Below, in pieces: positions 1 through 6,837 of a stretch of DNA of 13,977 nucleotides. Numbering within the stretch: the stretch's first letter is position 1; every line of letters begins with the position of its first letter. The notes under the pieces were generated by a model. The model was not told the origin of the DNA and did not search any database. It was given only the letters and a program-made list of their open reading frames with translations. The DNA lies in NCBI GenBank assembly GCA_964529445.1, contig CAZGWJ010000068.1, forward strand, positions 1-13,977. Direction: 5' to 3'. Both the position numbers and the translations under genes were made by a program. This DNA comes from CAZGWJ01 sp964529445 (lineage in GTDB: Bacteria; Oederibacteriota; Muellerivitia; Muellerivitales; Muellerivitaceae).

Positions 1-1791
1 GCCTTCGACGCCGTAGGAAAGGAGCTTGGCGGTCCCCTGCTGGATGTACTTGTTGACCTCGTCCAGTTCCGGGTTGAGTTCGAAGGCGCGGTTCCAGATC
101 ACAAGGGCTCCCAACAGGTCGCCGCCCTTGTACAACTCGATGGCGCGGGCGTTGAAATCGGCCGCCTTCTGCTTGGCCTGGGCCTTCATCTGGGCGATCT
201 TGAGCTCCCGGACAGCGACCTGGGCCTTCTCGTTTCCGGGATCGGCCTCGACGGCCTGTTCGGCCTGCGCCAGGGCACCCTCGATGTCGCCCTTCTGCTG
301 AAGCTGGGTCGCCTCCATGAGAAGGGTCCGGGCGCGCTCCATGCTGTCGATCTTGCCCTGGATGTCCGCGATATAGGCCTGGATCTGCTTGTTGTTGGGA
401 TCGATCTCCAGGCCCTTCTGCAGTTCAAGGATGGCAGCCTGCGCCTTCCCCTCCCGGAACAACTGGAGCCCGGCGCGGATGTTCTGGGAGGCGTCCTTGC
501 GCTTTTCCTGGATGAGGTCGAACTCGCGGATCTTGGCCATCAATTCGTTGGCTTCCTTGTGTTCGGGTGACTCCTGGAGGACGCGCTTGACCTCGTTGCG
601 GGCCTCCTCGTAGCGTTTTCGGAGATAGAGCTCCTGCGCGCGTTTCATCCAGCCGCCCAGGCGCTCCTTCATCTGCTGGCTTTCCATGTGGGAAATGAGG
701 GATTGGGCCGAGGCGCGGGAGGAGGAGATCCCCTTGAGCCCCAGGTCGATCTCGCTGGGGGACGTGGCTTCCTCCATGGCGGACTCGCGGGTGATGAGAC
801 CCGCCCTCACCAGTCCGATCAGGGACTGGTCGAAAGTCTGCATGCCGTATTGGCTGTGGCCTTCGGCAATGAAGGTGCGGATCTGCCCGATCTTGTTTTC
901 CGCGATGAGGGACTTGATGGTGGGGGTGACGATCATGATCTCGGCCGCCGGAACCACGCCGATCCCGTCGGCCTTCTGGACAAGCCGCTGGGAGATGACG
1001 GCCCGCAAAGTGTTGGAAAGCTGGATGCGGATCTGGTTCTGCTGGTCGACGGGGAAGAAATCAAGGATGCGCTCCATGGTCTGGATGGTGTCCATGGTGT
1101 GCAGGGTGGAAAGCACGAGGTGACCCGTCTCGGCCGCCGTGATGGCGGCCTGCACCGTCTCCACGTCCCGCATCTCGCCGATGAGGATGATGTCCGGGTC
1201 CTGCCGGAGGACGAACTTCAGGGCGCTCCTGAAGGTCTCCGTGTCCAGCCCCACCTCGCGCTGGGTGATGGAACTCTTGACGTCCGGGTGGACGAACTCG
1301 ATGGGATCCTCGACGGTCACAATATGGGCGGAGCGATTGTGGTTCATCTCGCTGATGAGGGCCGCCAGGGTGGTCGACTTCCCCGAACCGGTGATGCCCG
1401 TGACCAGGACCAGTCCCCGGGGTTCCAGGGCGATCTGCTTGAGGACCGCCGTGGGCATGTTGATGTCATCGATACGGGGAACCGTCTGGGGAATGACGCG
1501 CATCACGATCTCGGGCAGGCCGCGCTGCCAGAGGATGTTCGTCCTGAAACGAGCAAGCCCCTCGAGGGCGTAGGCCAGGTCCACCTCCCGGTGCTCCTCG
1601 AAGAAGGATTTCTGCTGTTTCTCGTCGCACAGCTGGGCGATGGCCTCCACCAGGTCCTGGGGAGTGAGGGGGGTTTCCGATTGGGGTATGAGGTCGCCGT
1701 CGATGCGGAAGAGGGGAACGGCCCCGGCCTTCAGGTGAACGTCCGAGGATTTCTTCGCCACCATGGAATGGAGGATCTCGTTGAGGTTCAT
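1..1791 (-). CDS. pilT: PilT/PilU-family type IV pilus ATPase with C-terminal TPR extension (partial, 3' end outside window)
   Basis: This is a hexameric cytoplasmic ATPase that powers pilus retraction (twitching). 597 codons are visible from ATG 1791, with no stop before base 1. The core covers residues 1-355. It has an N-terminal PAS-like domain (SSDVHLKAG at 15-23), Walker A GITGSGKST at 132-140, an Asp box VEDPIEF at 160-166, Walker B with E206 in IGEMRD, and a His box GHLVLSTLHT at 223-232. The PilT-type C-terminal helices include KSLIAENK (293-300) and YGMQTFDQSL (315-324). The start has a GGAG Shine-Dalgarno five bases upstream and matches the usual PilT N-terminus. Family members normally stop near residue 345-380. 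Here a linker (356-383) leads into at least four TPR-like repeats, near 384-422, 439-478, 490-531 and 549-587, and the frame continues out of the window. It has its own leader and promoter-like box. PilT versus PilU cannot be settled from sequence alone. Confidence 0.93.
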   Translation of the reverse strand, partial: MNLNEILHSMVAKKSSDVHLKAGAVPLFRIDGDLIPQSETPLTPQDLVEAIAQLCDEKQQKSFFEEHREVDLAYALEGLARFRTNILWQRGLPEIVMRVIPQTVPRIDDINMPTAVLKQIALEPRGLVLVTGITGSGKSTTLAALISEMNHNRSAHIVTVEDPIEFVHPDVKSSITQREVGLDTETFRSALKFVLRQDPDIILIGEMRDVETVQAAITAAETGHLVLSTLHTMDTIQTMERILDFFPVDQQNQIRIQLSNTLRAVISQRLVQKADGIGVVPAAEIMIVTPTIKSLIAENKIGQIRTFIAEGHSQYGMQTFDQSLIGLVRAGLITRESAMEEATSPSEIDLGLKGISSSRASAQSLISHMESQQMKERLGGWMKRAQELYLRKRYEEARNEVKRVLQESPEHKEANELMAKIREFDLIQEKRKDASQNIRAGLQLFREGKAQAAILELQKGLEIDPNNKQIQAYIADIQGKIDSMERARTLLMEATQLQQKGDIEGALAQAEQAVEADPGNEKAQVAVRELKIAQMKAQAKQKAADFNARAIELYKGGDLLGALVIWNRAFELNPELDEVNKYIQQGTAKLLSYGVEG

Positions 1792-1834
1792 GTCCTCTCC
1801 GGCCGGGCGGTTTGATCCCGAATCGCGGGACCCT

Positions 1835-1887
1835 GCGGCTGTCAGGAACCCCTCCTCGAGGAAACCCCGGGAAGGACCCACAGCCGC
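1835..1887 (-). repeat. Inverted repeat at the 5' end of the predicted pilT transcript
   Basis: GCGGCTGT at 1835-1842 is exactly complementary to ACAGCCGC at 1880-1887. The enclosed 37 bases contain a perfect 10-bp palindrome, TCCTCGAGGA, at 1853-1862. If transcription starts near 1884, the stem would sit at the extreme 5' end of the mRNA and might act as a stability or leader structure. The Shine-Dalgarno region is not part of the stem. Confidence 0.4.
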
Positions 1888-1911
1888 GTCATTATAACAA
1901 AGAAGGACCCA
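1871..1911. repeat. 10-bp direct repeat flanking the pilT -10 box
   Basis: GAAGGACCCA occurs at 1871-1880 and again at 1902-1911, 31 bp apart and about three helical turns. The two copies lie on either side of the TATAAT box. This geometry would suit a dimeric or looping regulator binding both copies, but no regulator is identified. Chance recurrence in GC-rich DNA is possible. Confidence 0.4.
1891..1896 (-). promoter_or_regulatory. Candidate -10 box (TATAAT) for pilT
   Basis: On the minus strand the bases read TTATAATG, a perfect sigma-70 consensus -10 in an otherwise GC-rich stretch. It would place the transcript start near 1884 and leave a leader of about 93 nt before the pilT ATG. I see no good -35 hexamer at 16-18 bp spacing. 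The promoter is therefore either activator-dependent or of a lineage-specific type. The identification rests on motif match and position only. Confidence 0.5.
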
Positions 1912-1955
1912 AGGGGCCGTTTTAAAGGCATTTCAGCTTATCCGGCTCATGTCCT

Positions 1956-1969
1956 GCCGTTTTCACGGC
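1956..1969 (-). terminator. Short GNRA hairpin downstream of the DUF2723 gene (weak terminator or processing candidate)
   Basis: The minus strand reads GCCGT-GAAA-ACGGC, a perfect 5-bp stem with a GAAA tetraloop, 30 bases past the stop codon of the upstream gene. No uridine run follows, so it is not a classical intrinsic terminator. It could stabilise the 3' end of the upstream mRNA. Confidence 0.3.
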
Positions 1970-1998
1970 TCCGCCCGACGGAAAGGCATGGCTTGCGG

Positions 1999-4467
1999 TC
2001 ATTCCCTCTTCTCGAGTCGATCCTTCAGGTACAGCAATTCCGGGTTGGCTGGGGATACTTTCAGCCCGCGCCCGATGATCCTTCCCGCCTCGCGCCACCT
2101 TTTCTCTCCCAGGAGCAGGAGACCGTAGTTCTTGTAGGCCTCCACGAAGATGTCGCTGCGCTCGATGGACTGCCGGAAGGCCTTCTCGGCCTCCTCCATC
2201 CTTCCCTGCTGGGCCAGAACGACGCCCAGGTTGTTGTAGAGATCTGGATAGGTGTAACCCACGCTCTCGGCGGTCCGGTAGGCGATCTCGGCCATCCGAA
2301 GTTCCCCCCGGTTGGCATTCTGGTTCCCCATCGACAGATAGAAGGGTGAATTGTGCTTCGTCCAACCGGGCGCGGGCGCGTTGACCGCGAGCCGGTCCCG
2401 TGCCTGTTCGAGATTCTTCAGGGTGTCGGGCGAACCGGGCTTCAAGGTCAAGGCGCGCTCGTAGGCATCCACCGCATAGCGATACGCCCCCATGAGCGAG
2501 AAAACGTTCCCGAGGTTGTCATAGGCGCCGGCGTACTCGGGATTCCTCTCGATGGCCATGTTGCAGAGGAGTTGGGCCATCTCCAGGAGGCCTTCCTTCC
2601 CGTAAAGAACGGCCATGTTGCTGTACGCCTCGGCCGCGAAGGGATAAATGGAAACGGCCCTCAGATAGAAACCCTGCGCGGCGGCCAGATGCCCCGACTG
2701 GTTCAGGGTGTTCCCGGCTACGACATACTGGTTGGCGTAGTAGCGGTAGAATTCGGTCGTGGCCCGGTCCACCTGGTCCCGCCTTCTCAGGGACGGGAAA
2801 CGGCGCATACGCTGGCGCGCGGCGGCCTCCCAGACCGCTTCCGCGGCCTCGAGGGAAGTCGGCACTTTCCCGCCCACCCTTTCGAAAGTGAGCCCGACCG
2901 GGAGGAGCCGATCGTCCATTCCGAGCCGGAAAGCATCGAGCAGGCCCCGGTTGAGGGAGTAGAAGGTTCGGAACCCGCGTTCCGGATCCGCCGGCCGGGG
3001 CGCCGCCAGGAGGAACCTCAACCGGGAAGCGGCATCCGAAAGGGGAAAGGCGTACTCCAGGCGTCCTTTCAGGGTCCTCAGGGCCTGGTCGAAACCCCAG
3101 TCCGAGTTCAGGAACACGACCGGCACATGGGCCACGTCGCGGCGGAGACCCCGCGCGGTCCGATGGTAGAAGAGGGTCATGACGAACTGGTCGCCTTCGG
3201 AGAGGATGAGCGCGTCCTTCGGCAATCCCTTGAGGATATTGAGCGCGAAATCATCGGCGTAGGCGTAACCGTCCTTGCCCTCGAGCTTCTGCGTGCGGAT
3301 CATCCAACCGGCCGCGACGGCCAGCACGCACCCCGCCAGCACGAGGCCCTGCCAGGCGCGGCGCCTTCCCAGGAATCCCGCGGCCGCCATTAACCCGAGG
3401 CCTCCGAGCAGGGCGGGGATGCCCTGGGTCGAGACCAGGTAGGCGTGGACCAGATCCACCGTTTCCCGGTCCAGGTTCGGCACAACGATGACAGCCGCCA
3501 TCACCGGGGCGTAGAGGAGAAGAAGCCCCCAGGCCATCGAGCGCCTCGCGGAAGAGAGCCAAACCCAACCCCCGGCCGCCCAGAGGAGCCATCCCGGCCA
3601 CCAGTGCAAGCCCAGAACCTTGAGGGTCGCGAGACCCTTCATCGCGAACGAGGACCAGGGTCGTGCCTCCGCCTCGATGCCGGTGTAGGGACCCCGCCCC
3701 ACCACCCAAAGGAACCGCCCCAAGTCCACGGGATGACCCCAGTCGATGTCGGGATTCCACTGGGCCCTCAGGGGCAGGACGAGGTAGAGCGACAGTCCCG
3801 TTACCAGGAACGCGGCCCCCAGGAACAGGGTCCGGGCGCCCAGCGAAAAGGAACCCTTCAGGACCCAGAAGAGCAGGAAGGGAATCCACAGGACCTGCGT
3901 TTCCCAATGATTGGCGAGACCGACCGCGAAGAGGAAGCACAAGCCGAGAAGAAGGCGCCGCCTCGATGCCGGGTCCGGGATCGCGGAATCTTCGCGGAAT
4001 TTCCACCAGACGATCACCGAAAGGATCAGGAGGGTCAGGGTGTAGATGCCGCCCTTGGCGGTGAGCGAATGGGCGTACAAGCTCCGGCAGGAAAGGAAGG
4101 AAAAGGCCGTGGCACCCAGGACCAGGCCCGCGATCCATGCGGACGGACGTTCCCGCATCCGGCGCCAGGACTCGACCAGGGCCGCCAGAACGAGTCCCAT
4201 CGCCAAGAGGGTGAACCATCCGGAGAGCAGGTTCAACCGGAAGGCCGGTGTGCCGAGCGGAACGAGGGAAGCGATCCGGCCGACCAGACTGTAGAGGGGA
4301 TACCCCGGCGGATGGGCGATGCCCAGGCCGACGGCGGCCGCCACGGTCTCGCCACTGTCGTCGGCCATGAGCCCCGGATTCCCGGCCCGCAGGAGCAGTC
4401 CCCAGGAGACCAGGAAGAACGCCAGGAACAAGGCGGCTGCCTGGACCCTTCCTGAAAGCCGGATCAT
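1999..4467 (-). CDS. DUF2723 GT-C-type glycosyltransferase-like membrane protein with TPR tail (paralogue A)
   Basis: An 822-residue polytopic protein. About ten hydrophobic segments lie between residues 8 and 390. The first presumed extracytoplasmic loop carries NPGLMADDSGE (30-40) followed by HPPGYPLY (52-59), the signature of the DUF2723 family. LTAKGG (135-140) and YLVLPLRAQ (228-236) with DWGHP (242-246) are further family blocks. A soluble stretch (about 395-540) contains SEGDQF (423-428) and FLNSDWG (452-458), matching the family's GDNDTF/LNxxW region. TPR repeats follow near 582-679 and 708-807. The human relative TMEM260 is an O-mannosyltransferase, so a lipid-linked mannose donor and protein acceptor are plausible; here that is inference. 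The chosen ATG overlaps the upstream stop in ATGA and has an AAGGGGG Shine-Dalgarno five bases away. A longer open frame upstream merely reads through the neighbouring gene. Confidence 0.9.
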   Translation of the reverse strand: MIRLSGRVQAAALFLAFFLVSWGLLLRAGNPGLMADDSGETVAAAVGLGIAHPPGYPLYSLVGRIASLVPLGTPAFRLNLLSGWFTLLAMGLVLAALVESWRRMRERPSAWIAGLVLGATAFSFLSCRSLYAHSLTAKGGIYTLTLLILSVIVWWKFREDSAIPDPASRRRLLLGLCFLFAVGLANHWETQVLWIPFLLFWVLKGSFSLGARTLFLGAAFLVTGLSLYLVLPLRAQWNPDIDWGHPVDLGRFLWVVGRGPYTGIEAEARPWSSFAMKGLATLKVLGLHWWPGWLLWAAGGWVWLSSARRSMAWGLLLLYAPVMAAVIVVPNLDRETVDLVHAYLVSTQGIPALLGGLGLMAAAGFLGRRRAWQGLVLAGCVLAVAAGWMIRTQKLEGKDGYAYADDFALNILKGLPKDALILSEGDQFVMTLFYHRTARGLRRDVAHVPVVFLNSDWGFDQALRTLKGRLEYAFPLSDAASRLRFLLAAPRPADPERGFRTFYSLNRGLLDAFRLGMDDRLLPVGLTFERVGGKVPTSLEAAEAVWEAAARQRMRRFPSLRRRDQVDRATTEFYRYYANQYVVAGNTLNQSGHLAAAQGFYLRAVSIYPFAAEAYSNMAVLYGKEGLLEMAQLLCNMAIERNPEYAGAYDNLGNVFSLMGAYRYAVDAYERALTLKPGSPDTLKNLEQARDRLAVNAPAPGWTKHNSPFYLSMGNQNANRGELRMAEIAYRTAESVGYTYPDLYNNLGVVLAQQGRMEEAEKAFRQSIERSDIFVEAYKNYGLLLLGEKRWREAGRIIGRGLKVSPANPELLYLKDRLEKRE

Positions 4468-6704
4468 GGCGTCCCCCTTCCCTTCCCAGCCTCGTCGCCC
4501 AGCCGCCCGGCCAAGCCAGACAGATACAGGCATCCTCGCGCCCGGAAATCCGCCGCGAGACGGATGAATTCCTCCGGATTGCGTTCGGAAGGAAGGGAGG
4601 CGAACCCACCCTGCTTGAAGCGCAAGACGGCCTCGAGCTGGTCCTGGGCCTCCTTCCACCCGGGTCTCAAACGCAATGCGTTCGCGTAGGCGGAAAACGC
4701 GCCGTCGTGATCCCCGGTCAGGAGGCAGGCGTTGCCCAGGTTCATCTGGAGCAGGGCCGAATCCGGGACGGCCTTCGCGCCCTCCTCGGCCACGAGCCGG
4801 GCGAGTTCCCACCAGCCATCCTGCCCGATGATGACGGCCATGTTACCGTAAACGCGCGCATCCAGGGGGTAAAGGCGAACCGCGCGATCGAAATGGAAAA
4901 GCGCGCGCCCCGAGTTTCCTGACCGATAGACGAGATCCGCCACCCGCACCTGGGCGTCCGAATACCGCCGCAGGATCTCCCGGCTCATGACATCGCCCGC
5001 CGGGAATTCCCCAGCGGAAACGACTCCCCTTCGTCGGATCAACCCCTCCTGGGTTTCCACCAGGTCCGAAGCGAATCGGGCGCCCGGATCGCGCGCGGTC
5101 ACGGCATGGAGAAGTCCGAAAGGCCTCAGGATCCCGCGGAAACCCGGAACGAGCGCATCCAGGTAGGTCGTATCCGGCGTGTAGAAGAGGACCTGGCCCC
5201 CGGGGAAAGGACGCGACTCCTGCTCCTCGTAGGCCATGGCCCTCAGGAGTCCCAGGCGGTCCAGGATGTTGTCGGGTCTTCGCCGGACCCAATCCGGCCT
5301 TTGCCTCCCCACGTCGGACCATCCCCAATCGTGATTCAGGAAGACGAAAGGCGTCATCCCGACATCGGCCCGAAAGCCGCGGACCAGGCGGTGGTACCAG
5401 GCCGGGAAAACGTTGACGTCCCCCTCGGCCAGGAGGAAGGCGTTGTTCGGCATCATCTTCAGGAGGTTGATGCCGTAATCCTCCTGGAGAAGGTATCGGG
5501 AGCGGTCCTCCTGGCGGAAAACCCGGGTCGACCACAGGAGCGGTGCCAGCAGGAAAGCCGCGGCGAGAAGGATCCGCAGACCGGAAAAGGGGCCTTTGGC
5601 CCCCGGGAGAAGCCGGAGCGAACCCGCCAGCGCGAAGAGGGACAGGGGAGCCGCGCAACAAACAAGGTAGACGTTGAGAAGATACGTCGTCTCGGGACGT
5701 GGAACCACGACGACAGCGACGGGCACCAGGAGCGCCGCGAGAATCCAGGCAAGGGCCATGGACGGACGGAGCCGCCCCAAGAGCAGAATCCCCAGGATCG
5801 CCAGTACGATCCAACCAGGCCAGGGATCCATCGCGAGGACGCGAAGGGTTTCACTCCCGTGCGCAAGATAATCCGCCAGCGGACGGATCCAGGGTTCCGT
5901 TCCCGCCGAGAGGCGGCGGGTCACGACCCAGAGGAATTCCCGGATTCCCGCCGGATGCCCCCAGTCGAGGGCGGGAAACTGTCCCGCCCGGAGCGGAAGA
6001 ACGAGATAGACCGAAAGGCCCACGACGGCGAAGGAGACGGCCACGACGGCGCGGCGGACGCCGCCTCGCCACCAGGATGCGCTCCAGGACGCGAGGAAGG
6101 GCACCCACAACAGCGTGGTCGGCCAATGGTTGGCCATGCCCAGGGCCCAGAGGAAGAGGGCCGCCATCACGGAGGGGCCCGGTCGCTTCGGGGTCGCTAG
6201 AGCGCGTTCCTGGAGGAAGAGCAGGGCGGTAAGAAGAAGGAGGGTCGAGGTGTAGACCCCGCCCTTGGCCGTGAGTCCCTGGGCGAAGACGTTGGTGGAG
6301 GAAAAGACCGCGGCGGGCACTCCGGCGGAAAGAACGGCCGTGATCAGGCCCCCCCGAAGCCCCCAATTCCCCAGGAGACGGAAGGCCAGGATGCCCAGGA
6401 GGGCGCAGGCAAGGATCACGAAGAAACCCGAGAGGAGGTTCATGCGGAAGGCGGGGGAACCCAGCGGCACGAGGAGGGCCAGCCGCCCCAGGAGCGTGAA
6501 AAGGGGGTAACCGGGTGGATGGGGGATCCCCAGGACGGCGGAAGCCGCGACCATTTCGCCGCTGTCGTCGGCCATCAGGCCGGGGTTCTGTGCACGCAGG
6601 GAGACGCCCCAAAGGGCGAGGAGGAAAGCACAGAGCATCAGCCCCAGGGGAAGATCGGCCGGGGTCTTCAAGCGTCGAGGGCGGGTCGTTCGTCGCTGTG
6701 GCAT
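4464..6704 (-). CDS. DUF2723 GT-C-type glycosyltransferase-like membrane protein with TPR tail (paralogue B)
   Basis: A 746-residue polytopic protein and clear tandem paralogue of the gene just downstream. A basic N-terminus (RRTTRPRRLK) precedes TM1 (about 18-37). NPGLMADDSGE is at 40-50 and HPPGYPLF at 62-69. LTAKGG follows at 144-149, then YLVLPLRAG (233-241) with DWGHP (247-251). About ten membrane segments end near 392. The soluble domain has LLAEGDVNVFPAWYHR (424-439) and FLNHDWGW (455-462), which match the DUF2723 GDNDTFPLWY and LNxxW blocks closely. About three TPRs occupy 583-684, fewer than in paralogue A, and a 60-residue tail follows. The last four bases overlap the next start. 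The start ATG has GAGGA immediately before it, closer than ideal spacing, and a TAGAAT box six bases upstream, so translation may be leaderless. Likely role: transfer of a sugar from a polyprenyl donor on the outer membrane face. Donor and acceptor are unknown. Confidence 0.9.
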   Translation of the reverse strand: MPQRRTTRPRRLKTPADLPLGLMLCAFLLALWGVSLRAQNPGLMADDSGEMVAASAVLGIPHPPGYPLFTLLGRLALLVPLGSPAFRMNLLSGFFVILACALLGILAFRLLGNWGLRGGLITAVLSAGVPAAVFSSTNVFAQGLTAKGGVYTSTLLLLTALLFLQERALATPKRPGPSVMAALFLWALGMANHWPTTLLWVPFLASWSASWWRGGVRRAVVAVSFAVVGLSVYLVLPLRAGQFPALDWGHPAGIREFLWVVTRRLSAGTEPWIRPLADYLAHGSETLRVLAMDPWPGWIVLAILGILLLGRLRPSMALAWILAALLVPVAVVVVPRPETTYLLNVYLVCCAAPLSLFALAGSLRLLPGAKGPFSGLRILLAAAFLLAPLLWSTRVFRQEDRSRYLLQEDYGINLLKMMPNNAFLLAEGDVNVFPAWYHRLVRGFRADVGMTPFVFLNHDWGWSDVGRQRPDWVRRRPDNILDRLGLLRAMAYEEQESRPFPGGQVLFYTPDTTYLDALVPGFRGILRPFGLLHAVTARDPGARFASDLVETQEGLIRRRGVVSAGEFPAGDVMSREILRRYSDAQVRVADLVYRSGNSGRALFHFDRAVRLYPLDARVYGNMAVIIGQDGWWELARLVAEEGAKAVPDSALLQMNLGNACLLTGDHDGAFSAYANALRLRPGWKEAQDQLEAVLRFKQGGFASLPSERNPEEFIRLAADFRARGCLYLSGLAGRLGDEAGKGRGTP

Positions 6705-6837
6705 GTCCTCATTCTATCAGCATTCGGGACCCGCGCCATCGGCCCGGGCGCAACAGGTCAGAGCCCAAGGTTGCCTCAGATCAGGACACGAGAGGAGAAC
6801 ACTTCCGGATCGTGGGGGCACAACAGCCGAAATGCCG
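6705..6837 (-). other. 133-base intergenic gap between two membrane-protein genes
   Basis: No coding frame is convincing here. One imperfect hairpin, GCGCC/GGCGC with a 9-base loop, lies near 6735-6753 with no U-run. A TAGAAT box lies immediately before the next start. This is the first clear break in an otherwise tightly packed gene order and may mark a transcription boundary. Confidence 0.5.
6711..6716 (-). promoter_or_regulatory. Candidate -10 box (TAGAAT), possibly leaderless
   Basis: TAGAAT matches the -10 consensus at five of six positions. It ends six bases before the ATG of the DUF2723 paralogue B gene, so transcription would start at or next to the start codon. No -35-like hexamer is seen at 17 bp. 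The surrounding 10-mer GATAGAATGA recurs at 10081-10090. Confidence 0.35.

Larger units (their letters stand above)
1792..1998 (-). other. Intergenic leader between the DUF2723 gene and pilT
   Basis: These 207 bases separate the stop of the upstream membrane-protein gene from the pilT start. They hold a GNRA-type hairpin just after the upstream stop, a perfect TATAAT box, a 10-bp direct repeat around that box, an 8-bp inverted repeat near the expected transcript 5' end, and a small hairpin (stem arms 1816-1820 and 1826-1830) nearer the start codon. I see no convincing coding frame and no U-tract terminator. Confidence 0.7.

Noticed and set aside
688..1815. A 375-codon open frame on the plus strand
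   Set aside because: It lies antisense to the conserved PilT core. Its His/Asp/Gly-rich translation has no recognisable domain and is the expected shadow of GC-rich coding DNA.
1922..2365. A 147-codon minus-strand frame in the pilT leader region
   Set aside because: It overlaps the TPR end of the DUF2723 gene in another frame and has no recognisable domain.
4467..4812. Upstream extension of DUF2723 paralogue A to 937 residues
   Set aside because: It would overlap the paralogue B gene by more than 340 bases with low-complexity Arg/Gly sequence. ATG 4467 has an ATGA overlap and a good Shine-Dalgarno.
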